Assembly (NCBI GenBank): GCA_027475525.1
Contig: JAMWFC010000122.1
Coordinates: 930,001-994,000 of the forward strand
DNA: 64,000 bases
DNA from: Macrolepiota albuminosa
Taxonomy: Eukaryota; Basidiomycota; Agaricomycetes; Agaricales; Agaricaceae
Reading direction: 5' to 3'
In this document: piece by piece, positions 1 through 10,185 of the stretch
How the letters are laid out: every line of letters begins with the position of its first letter
Position numbering within the stretch: the first letter of the stretch is position 1
Notes under the pieces: generated by a model
The model's input: the letters and a program-made list of their open reading frames with translations, nothing else
What the model was told of the DNA's origin: nothing
Databases searched by the model: none
Position numbers and translations under genes: made by a program

Positions 1-2
1 AA

Positions 3-422
3 GATTTAGAGCGACTCCACAAGGTAGTCTTTAGTGCCCGTCGCCAAGCAGCCCTACAATTCGAGACTGAGCATAGCGCCACTATCAAGGATTACAACTT
101 CCCGAGGGGCGCGCTAGTGCTTATGCGCAACTTCAAAATTGAAACCTCATACAATAAGAAAATGCGCCCACGCTATCTTGGACCTTTGGTAGTTATCTCT
201 CATAACTGTGGAGGCGCTTACGTGCTCTGTGAATTAGATGGTTCAGTACTACATTGACCTGTTGCCGCCTTTTGCCTATTACCGTATCTTGCCAGGGAAC
301 AGATTGACTTGCTGTTGGAAGCGCTAGATATCGACACTGCCAAGCTTAGGGAACTTGAAGAAACAGAATTATTGGACGATGATGATTTGCCGACTCTAGT
401 TGAAGAAGAAGAAAATGATTAG
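3..422 (+). pseudogene. Ty3/gypsy pol 3' end (integrase C-terminal part), element A
   Basis: Partial reading frame entering from the left edge. The first part reads like the C-terminal region of a gypsy integrase: KMRPRYLGPLVVI followed by GGAYVLCELDG, the usual small barrel that follows the catalytic core. It ends in an acidic tail (LDDDDLPTLVEEEEND) and a TAG at 420-422. An in-frame TGA at 255-257 stands where family members have an arginine (HRPVAAF-type context), so this copy is dead or nearly so; CGA to TGA is one C-to-T change. The catalytic core, RNase H and reverse transcriptase would lie left of the window. Downstream come the antisense gene, polypurine tract and 3' LTR of what looks like the same element. 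Confidence 0.75.
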
Positions 423-857
423 AAAAGACTATATATTGATAAGCTCTTTCTTTCTATTACTTACCTTACTTATCTTTCTTGCCGATACTTACTGTAATAT
501 ATCCAACAGACACTTCCTTACATAGTCAAGTTGCAGCGCTAGCGTGTCGCCAACGCTTAGCGCCCTGCGCAACTCTCGCCAAGGGTTTTTCGCTATGATG
601 ATTTACTGAGTGTTTCCCTTTTTCCTTAAAATTTGTCTAAGTCCCTCTCCCAACTACTCCTCTCGCTAAAACCTATCTTAGAATACTTGCCGCATGCTTT
701 CTCTTTACTTTACTTTCTTTGCTTTCTGCTGCTGCGCTAACTCAGATTAAGGGATTTATCCTTACACTCGGCAAGAAGGCAGCAAGGGATTTATATACGC
801 GTACTGTAACAAGCAAAAAAATTTACATACATGACAGCCTATCTACCCTAAGGTCCG
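423..857. other. Non-coding interval between pol and the antisense gene
   Basis: About 435 bases with no convincing coding frame on either strand. It lies between the TAG that ends element A pol (plus) and the TGA that ends the antisense gene (minus), so it is probably the shared 3' flank of two convergent transcripts. The middle is rich in CTTTCTTT-type pyrimidine runs on the plus strand. No terminator can be pinned down. Confidence 0.4.
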
Positions 858-3800
858 TCAGTCTTCACCATCAGAAAGCGGCAGCAAGTCGTCGAAGGGC
901 AAGAGGTCGCCAATCTGAACATGGTTGAGGGCTTGCCACTCTAGCGCCTCGTTGCAGTCGGCTTGGTATTCTTCGAGGGTCTCCATGCTGCGGGTCAAGT
1001 TTGAATACCGGAGCCGCAAAGCCATGATTTGTTGCTGAACGCGTTCACGCTCGCGACCCAATACCGCATGCATACTTGCCGCACGTACTCCTAGCCGCTC
1101 TATAACCTGAGGAGGGTACAGGGCCACCACAGGATAAACCAAGTCCTCCCCCAGCCACTCGTACGAATCACCAGTGACTCTTGGCTGAGGCTGGGGGGTC
1201 CACGACGAGGGCCCACTCGAGCTTGTCCAGAGCTGTGTTGCCAAGTCGCCCTCACTTACCCAGGGGGCAGCAGGCTCTACCATCAGCAACTCCTGAGACT
1301 TGCCAGGGACATTCCACAAAGTCTCGTCCATTTCCTCCTCAGCATCCTCATTGCCGCCCTCTGCCTCCTCGCGACTTGGTGACCCTCCCTGTGTCTCCTC
1401 CTCCTCGGCTAACTCCTGCGTGCCAGCAGGCTCTCCCATTACAATGTCACCCTTATCTCCTGGGGCGCCAGCAGTTAAAACATTGAGTGGCACGTTTTCA
1501 GGCAAGTTGAAGGGGGACAGTAGGCGGCTGGGGCCAGCCTCACCGCTAACAGGAGGGAGGTGGCTGGCAGCAAGGGCTTCTCCAAGCTCCCTCATCTCTG
1601 TGTCCTCAGCAGTTGGAGAGGAGGGGGGCGACTCGATGCATATGCGCTTGGCCTTACCCTTGCCCTTGCTTGGGGAGGAGGCCTTGCGTTTTTCATGGTG
1701 CTCGCCAGCGCCGCGCTTTCCGACTAATTCCAATTCATCTCCTTGGCGTGTCGGCAGCGCCAAGGAGGACTTGCTGATCTTTGCCGCTCTCCCAGCGGCA
1801 ACCTCCCTATGTTCCCCCTCAACAAACTCCCTAGCCCACTTGACCAAAACCGCCCAGGAAAAGGTCTTCTCCATGAAAAGGTCAGGCGCTCCGCCATGTT
1901 CACAACTCTTGGCGCCATCAATCATACAAGCATGCTTGAGAGTGCCGCAGCGGTAACAGGGTTGGGCGCCAGTGGGGAACCAGCAACTTTCGGGGTCGTT
2001 ATTGGCCCAACATTTGTCACACTACCCTTATTTGAGAACCTCAAGCATACGAAAAGCTAAGGCAACTTACCGCTCCACACAAATCCTTAAACTCCTGGCA
2101 TGTCGCCAGGGAAACCGTGCGCTTGTTCTTCATCTCTGGCAGCTCCACTCCTCCCTCAATGCCCTCGTCCAAGACTACATCTTCCCAGCACGGCAAGAGC
2201 AAACCCTTCAACTCCTTGTTGTCGAAAGTTGTCTGACTAGGGAGCTGGGAGAGAGTCAGGAGAAATTCGGCAAAGAGTTACGGCGGCATACCTTGTATTG
2301 AGGACCCTTCCCCTTGCAAGACTAGCAAAAGTTACCATCGGTAAGAAGAAGTGCCAACGGCAGCAGACTTACCTTCTTCTTCAAAGCCTTGCCAGGCTTA
2401 GAAGGTGAACCCCCTGTGCTTGCCAGCAGTGTGGGGCTCTGAACACTGCCGGCGCAAGACCCCTTGCTGGAACCCTCAGCAACGGACTCCTTCTTCTGCT
2501 CCTTGGCGAGCTCTGCTCTTGCCACCGCCAAGGAATGCACGGCAGCAGCAGCGGCAGCCTCCTCCTGCTCCTGCTCAATTTGCAATCAAGCAAGGGGCTC
2601 CAGTACCTCTTGCTTACTAAGGGGGGATAGTTCAGTCCATAGCTAAAGAAGGAAAGGTCAGAAGCTACTTACTCGGTTGCCGATGCGCTTACGGTCATCG
2701 GCAATATGCCAGAAAGAATGTCCTCCAGCTCATCTTCGATGGTGGAAACAGGGGGAGGCGCCTAGGGAGCAATCAGCTAAGCGACACGGCAGGCGACAAA
2801 AGCAACTTACAAAACGGGAGAAGGGCGCTAACCACTCAGTGCCACGATTGTCAACATACCGTGCGCGGCACCACTCCCGCACCTTGATCTCGCGATCCCA
2901 GCCAACGCCAAGGACCCACACCTTATACCATCGCTCCAGTAACTTCATCACACCAACCACAAGGTTTTGGGACGCCTCGGCGCCAACGCCCTCGATGTGC
3001 CAAATGAAACGGTGATGACGCCCAAAGTTTGGTCAGTAACAAATGTAACTAAAGTGTTACCGTACCAAGAGTTTGCGTTGGGCGCGCTATAAGTGATGTG
3101 AGGAGTCCCGGGCAGGTCCCAGAGAACGCGCCTGTGAAAAAGGGGAAAAGTCGGTAACAAGGTCAGCAAGTGTCGAGTGCTAAGGTAAAGTGCCTATGAA
3201 AGAGCGGTAAGCGAACACGGCAAAGGTAAGCGGCAAGAGCACGATAAGCTTAGCAAAGTCTAAGCGTCGATAATGCCTGCCGTAGTTGCAAGGCGCGAGT
3301 ATGTCGAGTGTTGGCGAGCGTCTGTAACTGCCGATGAGTTTGACGTTGCCGACCGTAGCGTAAATGAGCTCTTGAGCGTAAGGGAGACTGAAGAAAGGGG
3401 AGTAGTGAACTCTGGTCTATTATTTGATTGTGTATGTACAAGTCGGTAAGTACTATATATACTACAAGGAGTTCACCGTCGCCAGTGACCAACCATCGCC
3501 AAAGTGCGGTAAACTGGAAAATTTTATAGGGGTAGCTCCAACGGTTTCAGATCCCTACCGTCCATTCAAGAGCCTTAGCGACGCCAGGCGACAGATCGTG
3601 AAGCTAAACCATCACTCCATCACCCTTCTGTCTGTCAGAGCACCTAAGCGATGTCAGGTGCCAAATCGAGACGCTAAGCGGTGTCGGACGCCAAGGTCAA
3701 ACGCCAAGCTGTCCGTCAGTTTTTGATAGATCATCAGGCTTCTCGCTAAGCGCTGTCGTCAGTGACTGATGCCATCTGTCAGTTGTCATTCTGTCTGCCG

Positions 3801-4062
3801 ATCGGCGCTATCACTGATTGGATCTGCTTCTTGCCGTGTCCGGCCGTTGGGAATGGCTTAAAATAGGTAGAATGCGTGCGCTAAGTTCGGAACGAGTGCG
3901 GCAAGATTTCCGGAGCCGGTGCCGAGCCTGCCGTCGCCTCCCGTTGATGCGCTGCTCCTGTATGGGGTCCTATCAACGGTTAGCCTTGGCGATGTAGGCG
4001 TACGCGGCTTCTTGAGCAGCTTGAGAGGGAACGGGGGGTGGAGTTGGAATACGGAAGGACAT
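858..4062 (-). pseudogene. Antisense, intron-containing accessory gene of element A with a six-cysteine zinc-cluster-like domain; split by a solo LTR
   Basis: I traced exons on the minus strand at 4062-3976, 3008-2811, 2761-2693, 2642-2373, 2321-2292, 2244-2071 and 2021-858. All introns are about 50 bp, GT..AG and phase 0, and the frame stays open except for two lesions: a solo LTR inserted in exon 1 (3013-3975, target CCGT duplicated) and a TGA at 2586-2588 replacing an expected arginine. The product would be about 663 residues. It starts MSFRIPTPPPVPSQ and has a basic Trp-rich N-terminal region (WDREIKVREWC), then a low-complexity Glu/Ala/Ser-rich stretch. At the start of the last exon is the spacing C-x2-C-x8-C-x8-C-x2-C-x6-C, near the Gal4 binuclear cluster (x6 is usual in the second gap). 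A Lys/Arg-rich nuclear-localisation-like patch, long acidic Pro/Glu segments and a C-terminal coiled coil (GRERERVQQQ...) follow. It runs opposite to pol. Function unknown; a DNA- or RNA-binding protein is an inference. Confidence 0.65.
3013..3975 (-). mobile_element. Solo LTR, family A, inserted in the antisense gene
   Basis: Read on the minus strand it starts TGATAGGACCCC and ends GGGCGTCATCA, matching the 3' LTR at 5005-6017 over most of its length. The target duplication is 4 bp: ACGG on the plus strand at 3009-3012 and 3976-3979. Removing the LTR plus one duplicate restores the exon 1 reading frame of the antisense gene, which fixes the insertion boundaries. Confidence 0.85.
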
Positions 4063-5004
4063 ATTTCTATTATTGAGCGCCAGGAAAAGATGGGGAGAAG
4101 AAACGAAGTCCAAACTCATGCGCCAGGACTATAAACAAAATCTCAAAAACGCACGGACCACTTTGTCAGGTTCTGCTGAGTCGGGGGCTTTCCGGGAAAG
4201 CAATCGCCCTTACAATGCGGACTTGACCCACGGATACTCGGGTGTCTGGAACTCCGGGGCTAGGACTCCGGGGTTCAAGACGTGGACAGGGGAATCCCGG
4301 GAGAGGGGACTTGGTCCGGGGGTTTTGGGTGGTGGGTAGCTGGTCGCGAAGTGTGTACCAATCTTAGAGCACGCAAGTATTCAAGCATGCCAGTCAAGCA
4401 TGCCAGTCAATGCGTACCAGTCAAATAAAGGGCACGCAACAATTCAAGTAACCAAGTGAAAACAGTGTAAGCAGTGTAATATCAAGACTAGCGAATACAA
4501 CAGGGAACTATGCTATAAGTACTACGGGACCGGGTCTCGGGGTTCCGGGGTGTCTGGGATGGGCTCCAGGGGTCATTGAGTAGTGGCGGGGACTGTATAC
4601 TGGGATCGCGTGTGTGGGGTGCGCGATCAATTGGCGTGGAGGGAGCTGTGATGCGTGATGCGTGATAGCCTGTATACTGGGATCGCGTGTGTGGGGTGCG
4701 CGATCAATTGGCGTGGAGGGAGCTGTGATGCGTGATGCGTGATAGCCGGAAATGAGTTGCATGATCCGATCGTTGATCGGGGCTGGTGGCAACTGATGGT
4801 GGTCCTTGATGCGCGTGATGGCGGTGTCGGTGGTCGTGATGGCGGGGCGTGTCCTGCGGGGTCGGAGGGAGGGTCCCGGGGGTTGTTCTGGGGGTGTCCC
4901 GGGGTGGATCCAGAGGGGAGGGGTCGTGACACACTTGTCACAAAAGCGGTAACAATAGCCTTATTTGGTGACTGAGGACAGTCAATTTTTCAGTTGGGGG
5001 GAGA
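4063..5004 (+). mobile_element. Element A: region upstream of the antisense gene, and polypurine tract
   Basis: CpG- and G-rich sequence lying 5' of the antisense gene (which starts at 4062, minus) and 5' of the 3' LTR (plus). It ends in a polypurine tract, GTTGGGGGGAGA, directly before the LTR start TGATAGG. The same block (GACTGAGGACAGTCAATTTT then GTTGAAGGGAAA) precedes LTR B at 27,082, so it is a conserved 3' end of this element type. It probably also holds the antisense gene's promoter; no TATA box is convincing. A 77-bp duplication lies inside. Confidence 0.55.
4594..4747. repeat. Perfect 77-bp tandem duplication no. 1
   Basis: Copy 1 is 4594-4670 and copy 2 is 4671-4747, identical, beginning TGTATACTGGGATCGCG. 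The identity run at offset 77 is 78 bases. One of five such 77-bp duplications in the window. Confidence 0.95.
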
Positions 5005-6017
5005 TGATAGGACTCCATACAGGATCAGCGCATCAACGGCAGGCTACGGCAACACGGCACAGGTCCGGGATACCTTAGCGCGCACTAACTAACCAATTTT
5101 GGCAATATTTGACGGCCACGCATGGCAAGGAGCAGATCCAATCAATGATAGCGCCGACGGCAGACAGAATGACAACTGACAGATGGCATCAGTCACTGAC
5201 GACAGCACTTAGCGAGAAGCCTGATGATCTATCAAAAACTGAAGAATGACAACTGACAGATGGCATCAGTCACTGACGACAGCACTTAGCGAGAAGCCTG
5301 ATGATCTATCAAAAACTGATGGACAGCTTGGTGTTTGACCTTGGCGTCTGACACTGCTTAGTGCCTTGATTTGGCGCCTGACATTGCTAAGCATTTTGGA
5401 CAGACAGAAGGGTGATGGGTTGATGGTTTAGCTTCGCGATCTGTTGCCTGGCGTCGCTAAGGTTCTTGAATAGACAGTAGGGATCTGAAACCGTTGGAGC
5501 TACCCCTATGAAATTTTCCAGTTTACCGCACTTTGGCAATGGTTGGTCACTGGCGACGGTGAACTCCTTGTAGTATATAAAGTACTTACTGACTTGTACA
5601 TACGGCATTGAACAATAGACCAGAGTTTACTACTCCCCTTTCTTCAGTCTCCCTTATGCTCAAGATTTCATTTATGGTCGGCAACGTCACGCTCGTCGGC
5701 AGTTGCAGACTATCGCTAGCTTTCAACCTATTCACACCTTGCAGCTACGGCAGGCATTTACGATGCTTAGACTTTGCTAAGCTTACCGCGCTCTTGCCAC
5801 TCACATTGCTGTGTTCACTTACTGCTCCCTTCATAGGCGCTTTACCTTAGCATGTTACAATTGCCGACCCCCTTACCGACTTTTCCTCATTTTCATAGGC
5901 ACGTTCTCTGGGACCTGCCCGGGACTCCGCACATCACTTATAGCGCGCCCAACGCAAGCAATTGGTACGGTAACACTATAACTATATTTGTTCCTGACCA
6001 AACTTTGGGCGTCATCA
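5005..6017 (+). mobile_element. 3' LTR of element A (family A LTR)
   Basis: Starts TGATAGGACTCC after the polypurine tract and ends GGGCGTCATCA, with TG..CA ends and a TGAT/ATCA terminal inverted repeat. It matches, in inverse orientation, the solo LTR at 3013-3975, so the two form a large inverted repeat around 3976-5004. Right of the LTR lies copia-1 gag sequence, so element A appears to have inserted into copia-1. Its 1013 bp include a 77-bp duplication absent from the solo copy. Confidence 0.75.
5166..5319. repeat. Perfect 77-bp tandem duplication no. 2 (inside LTR A)
   Basis: Copies at 5166-5242 and 5243-5319, identical over exactly 77 bases, mismatching on both sides. They begin AGAATGACAACTGACAG. 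The homologous place in the solo LTR at 3013-3975 has one copy. Confidence 0.95.
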
Positions 6018-6097
6018 CCGTATCTATTTGTGGAGTGGAGTAGAAAAGCGAGAAATTCAATTGCAATGCACCCACTGCCAATCTCAATCACTGGATA

Positions 6098-6765
6098 ATG
6101 GCCTTAAAAATCCATCTCTCACTGCTCAGACTGAAGTCCTACGTCTTCAACCCCCTCATATCTCTGCGAAGTGCTGCTTCTGAACCCAACACATATAGAA
6201 ACTGGTCCTCAAACAATGACTCTTCAACCCCCTCATATCTCTGCGAAGTGCTGCTTCTGAACCCAACACATATAGAAACTGGTCCTCAAACAATGACCTC
6301 GCACATGCAGTTATCCTCATGGCACTCAATGAGTCAGAGTATGATGGCCTGGATGATGCTAAAACTGCTGCTAGTCTCTTCAGTCATGTTAAAGCCCAGG
6401 CCAAAGGAGAAGGACCGGTAAGGATGGTGGTCCTGATACAGGAGGTCCTCAGAATACAGTGTTCCCCTAATGAACCCCTCACAGAGACTGCGCAACAAAT
6501 TTGCAACATTGTAAATCAAATATTTGTGATCCAGGCCCTTGACAAGGATTTGTTCAAGTGTGTTGTACTCTTGAACAGTTTTAGCAGTCCTCAGTATGGG
6601 CCAGTACAAGCTCAAGTCTCCAGGGGCCTCGCAGATGCTATGAAGGCAAACCCCTACACTTCAGATCAGATTCAAAAACTTCTTGAGATGGTGCAAAATT
6701 TGACAAATCTAAAGATGGCAAATGACAGCACTCCACCTGATACTATGCTTGCAGCCAACATATGA
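6098..6765 (+). pseudogene. copia-1 gag
   Basis: Gag-type capsid protein of a Ty1/copia element. The C-terminal part is open from 6319 (MALNESEYDGLDDAK) to TGA 6763-6765. The N-terminal part is open in another frame from 6098 (YVFNPLISLRS, then TYRNWSSNND). The two frames are separated only by a 77-bp tandem duplication (6144-6297); dropping one copy joins them into one frame without a stop. That joined order of motifs matches copia-2 gag (EYVFDPP, then NWHLNN, then LGLSESE). No zinc knuckle is visible. Confidence 0.7.
6144..6297. repeat. Perfect 77-bp tandem duplication no. 3 (breaks copia-1 gag)
   Basis: Bases 6144-6220 equal 6221-6297 over exactly 77 positions, with mismatches on both sides (core CTTCAACCCCCTCATATC). 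Because 77 is not a multiple of three it shifts the gag frame; one copy alone gives an open frame. Confidence 0.95.
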
Positions 6766-6843
6766 GGAAGGTTTAGATCCCCCAAACCCCATCTACTAGG
6801 GCACAACCACCACACTGGTGCTAAGTGCTGCGCTACATGCCTT

Positions 6844-8031
6844 ATGCATGGCTGCCCTTGTGCCAGCCACGATGCTCAATTCTGTATGCACCCAGGTGGT
6901 GTGATGCAAAAGGCAGGATTCAGTGCTGTTTGTGACGCTGCTCGAGCCACAGCCAGGGAAAAGACAAAGACTGCTGGGAGTAATACTAACAAACAGTTTG
7001 TGCAACTCACAGAGCCATCCAGTAAAGTCTATCTGATGGAAAAAGCTGAGCTTCAGAAGCTCCAGACCCTGAGCACTGCGGCAAACCCCCAGCCTGCCTC
7101 TAGCGCATTTGCAGGCCTAGTTACAGATGAATTATCAACCAAGACTTTGGACAATGCTGAGTGGGAGGGTTGGATGGCAACAGTCGAGAAGGAGGAGAAA
7201 CCTGAAGAACTCAAGACAACTCTTGACTGGAAACAGTACAGCAACAACTCTGCACTTACTGCCACTACCAACCAACCATTCTTTGTAGATTCTGGCACCA
7301 CAGTTTATATCTCTCCTTGCAAGTCCGATTTCCTCACCCTCCAGCCTATAGCTCCTAAAGCCATCAGGGGAGTTGGAGGCTCATCCATCTCAGCACATGG
7401 CATTGGCAGCATCAAACTGTGCACTGGTGAAGGCACCATCCTCGCACTTGAAAAAGCACTCTATGTCCCTAACTCATCTGTCTATCTTATATCAGTCAGT
7501 CGCATCTCTGTAGACCACCAGACCCATTCCTGCTTTGATGAAAAGGAAGTCCGCATTATCAGCAATGTGGCCAAGACTGTAATTGCCAGAGGCCCTTTAC
7601 TGAAAGGAAAAGGACTCTATACTATCAACCTATCAAGTGACAACATTGAACATGCTTATACATCTGTTGACATGGAAACATGGCACAGACAGCTGGGCCA
7701 CACTAATTACCAAGCAATCCAGCAACTCGCCCACAATCAAATGATCAAAGGTGCATCGCCCTCCCCTTATCCTCTACCAAAATGTGATAGCTGTATCTTG
7801 AAAAAGCAGACTCATACTCCGATTCCAAAAATATGGCAGGAGGGGCATAGGGCAACAGAGAAGCTGAGGATTGTGTGGGCAGATCCTTTCGGGCCAGTGA
7901 GTGTACGTTCAAGGTCAGGAAACTATTATATACTAGACATAGTAGATGACTGTACCAATATGCCATGGTCTATTCTACTAAAAAACAAGAAAGATGCTTT
8001 TCTTGCCCTGAAAACCTGGGAGATAGCTTGA
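6844..8031 (+). pseudogene. copia-1 protease and gag-pre-integrase/integrase N-terminal half
   Basis: Open frame of 395 residues closed by a TGA at 8029-8031. It contains a retroviral-type aspartic protease motif altered to FVDSGTTVYIS (DSGAT expected), the gag-pre-integrase motif WHRQLGHTNYQAI, a CxxC pair (KCDSCILKK) as in the integrase zinc-binding region, and an integrase core start (NYYILDIVDDCTNMPW). The protein continues in related frames after further stops, so this copy cannot make a full polyprotein. Confidence 0.8.
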
Positions 8032-8363
8032 GACAACAAAACAGGTCTCAAAGTTGGAAAATACCACACTGGCTTTGATGGGGAACTGAATAGCGCAGAT
8101 ATGCAAACATGGCTTGAATCATGAGAGACATCCAGCATACACAGTGCTCCACACACTTCAGCGCAAATAGAGAGAGTCAAGTGCATGCATAGGACCCTGT
8201 TAGGGAAGGCCAGATCTATGAGACTTAATGCAGACTGCCTTGACTATCTCTGAGATGAGTTTTATATGATGGCAACACACCTACATGCAAAAACTCCACC
8301 AAGTCCCTCAACAGCAAAACCCCACATGAAAAATGGTTCAACCATGTTCCAGACTACTCCTAC

Positions 8364-9236
8364 ATGAGGGAAATCGGGTGCCAAGCATTTGTCCTTATCC
8401 CCACACATAATCCCAAAATACAGCCATGTTCCATTGAATCGATCCTAATTGGGTATGGGCAGAATTTGAAAACGTACAGATGTTGGGATAAACACAACCT
8501 GAAGGTATATCAGTCTCATCATGTTAAGTTCATTGAGTGTCACAAGTTACCACCCAATATACAATTGTCACCAACCCCCAAAGAACCTGGCCAACCTTCT
8601 ATCCCCACTCTCCAACAACTGGATGACTCTGCATCAACTACACCACATCACGTTGACAATGACCTGAGCCACCTAGAAGTTGTCTTCAATGCACCAGAGC
8701 AAGTTCCACAAGTCACTGATCAGGCATTTGGACAACAAATCATAAATCTACACAGGACAACCTGCACATACATTCCCACTAAAAAGACAGCAGATGACAA
8801 AAATCGACAGCCAACAAGAATGGAAAGGACCATGGAACAAGTAAAGGAAAGTGCAAAAAGAGTAAGGGAACAGAAGGAAGAGAGACGTGCCAAGTTGGTA
8901 CTAGCAATTGAGGAGGAGCATATACAGCCCCCAATCAAATCGACACCCACCGCTGAACAAGCGCCCACACTTGTAGGTGACCAGATGCCTACACCCACTG
9001 CAGATCCTGCCAAGATCAATCATTATCGGATACTAGCTGCAATCCTGCAATCTGGAGACATCAACCCTCTACCATTAGACCTTGAGGAGGAGCCAAGTAC
9101 ATGGAGGGAAGCCCAGAAGAGGCCTGATGTGGATAAGTGGGCAGAGGCATATCAAGAGGAGCTGAAATCACTAAAAGAGATGGGTGTTTACCAACTGATA
9201 CTATGGTCAGAGGTTCTGAAAGGACAGAAGATATGA
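8364..9236 (+). pseudogene. copia-1 integrase C-terminal region and linker to reverse transcriptase
   Basis: Open frame with the copia integrase tail (IGCQAFVLIP, SIESILIGYGQN, YRCWDKHNLKVYQSHHVKFIE), a Pro/Gln-rich spacer, then the entry to reverse transcriptase (WREAQKRPDVDKWAEAYQEELKSLKEMGVYQLI). It ends at TGA 9234-9236. The same order occurs in copia-2 (35,564 down to 34,548, minus strand). The segment 8032-8363 between the two open frames is recognisable integrase with stops. Confidence 0.75.
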
Positions 9237-9970
9237 AAAGGACAATCTATCTTCAAAATCAAGAGGGATGAGCATGGAAATGTGGTCCATTACAAAGTGT
9301 GACTAGTATTCAAAGGCTACGAGCAAATATACGGAAAGGACTATAGCAAGACCACTTTCCCAACAGCATGTATGGAGTCATGGTGAATTCTACTGCATAT
9401 TGCAGCAACAGAGTGCTGGGATGCCACCCAGATAGATGTCAAGACGGCCTTTCTGGATAGTATACTCCCAGATGACAAAATCCAATACATGGAGCAATCC
9501 AAGGGATTCAAAGAGCCTGGAAAGAAAAATCATGTCTGCGAGCTGCTGTGAGGCTTGTATGGCATGAAACAAGCTGGAAAAATTTGGAACCAGACTTTTA
9601 ATGAATGGATGATTGCCTGGGGCTTCATGCGCCTTCCTTGTGAGTCTTGCATATACTATAGGAAAATAAAAACAGGCACTGTTATAGCCGCCGTACATGT
9701 TGATGGCTTCTTCTCCATAGCAGACTCCAAGGACAAGAACAAACATTTTAAATCACAAATGTGCCAGTCCTGGACCATCACAGACCTGAGAAGACCAAGG
9801 CACATTGTTGGCATATCTGTGAAATGGAATGATGAGGAACGCACTGTGGCATTATCTCAGATGGCCTTCATTGACTGAGTACTGCATCAGTTTGGCCAAA
9901 GAGACACTCATCTGCTATCATTACCAATGGATCCCAGACTAAAGCTTAGACGAACTAAACCAGACATGCA
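9237..9970 (+). pseudogene. copia-1 reverse transcriptase fragment
   Basis: Broken frames still show copia reverse transcriptase landmarks: VKTAFLD after the Asp-containing A motif, GLYGMKQAGKIWNQ, and the catalytic segment degraded to AAVHVDGF (VDD expected). It then runs into SWTITDLRRPRHIVGISVKW and stops. The RNase H domain present in copia-2 is missing because homology ends at the junction with gypsy-C. Confidence 0.7.
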
Positions 9971-10185
9971 GCATGGAGTTTTCAGACATGCTTCCAATAC
10001 AGATTAGCAGCATCCATGGCAGAGCAAGTGGTGTGTGTTGGAATGAAATGTGCACACTTGCCACAGAGATCTACTACTACTATGATCACATCATATCCAT
10101 GAGAGTCTGGTAACTTAACAATGAAGTCAACCAAGGCCATGCTCCAACACTCAGCTAGAATAGGCAAAGGATAAAGCTGTCCCAT
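9971..10185 (-). pseudogene. gypsy-C integrase core fragment
   Basis: Minus-strand frame with the start of an integrase catalytic core: MALVDFIVKLPDSHGYDVIIVVVD, then KCAHFIPTHTTCSAMDAANLYWKHV. The second core Asp position (VVD) is present. A stop follows WKHV, and homology ends a few codons later at the copia-1 junction. Confidence 0.7.

Larger units (their letters stand above)
6018..9970 (+). mobile_element. Degenerate Ty1/copia retrotransposon (copia-1), truncated at both ends
   Basis: Order on the plus strand is gag, protease, gag-pre-integrase, integrase, reverse transcriptase, which is copia order. The 5' end is lost at the element A 3' LTR. The 3' end stops inside the reverse transcriptase/RNase H linker at about 9,970, where minus-strand gypsy-C integrase sequence begins at once. 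No LTR of its own remains. It has several in-frame stops and frameshifts. It is related to copia-2 at 31.5-38.3 kb (shared NW..NN gag motif and HRxLGHxNYQ). Confidence 0.85.

Noticed and set aside
1181..2301. Plus-strand open frames opposite the antisense gene
   Set aside because: They are shadows of the CpG-rich minus-strand exons; they lack motifs and ignore the consistent minus-strand splice sites.
4504..4941. Pro/His-rich minus-strand frames around 4.5-4.9 kb
   Set aside because: Low-complexity frames produced by a G-rich plus strand and by the 77-bp duplication; no start or splice signals and no family resemblance.
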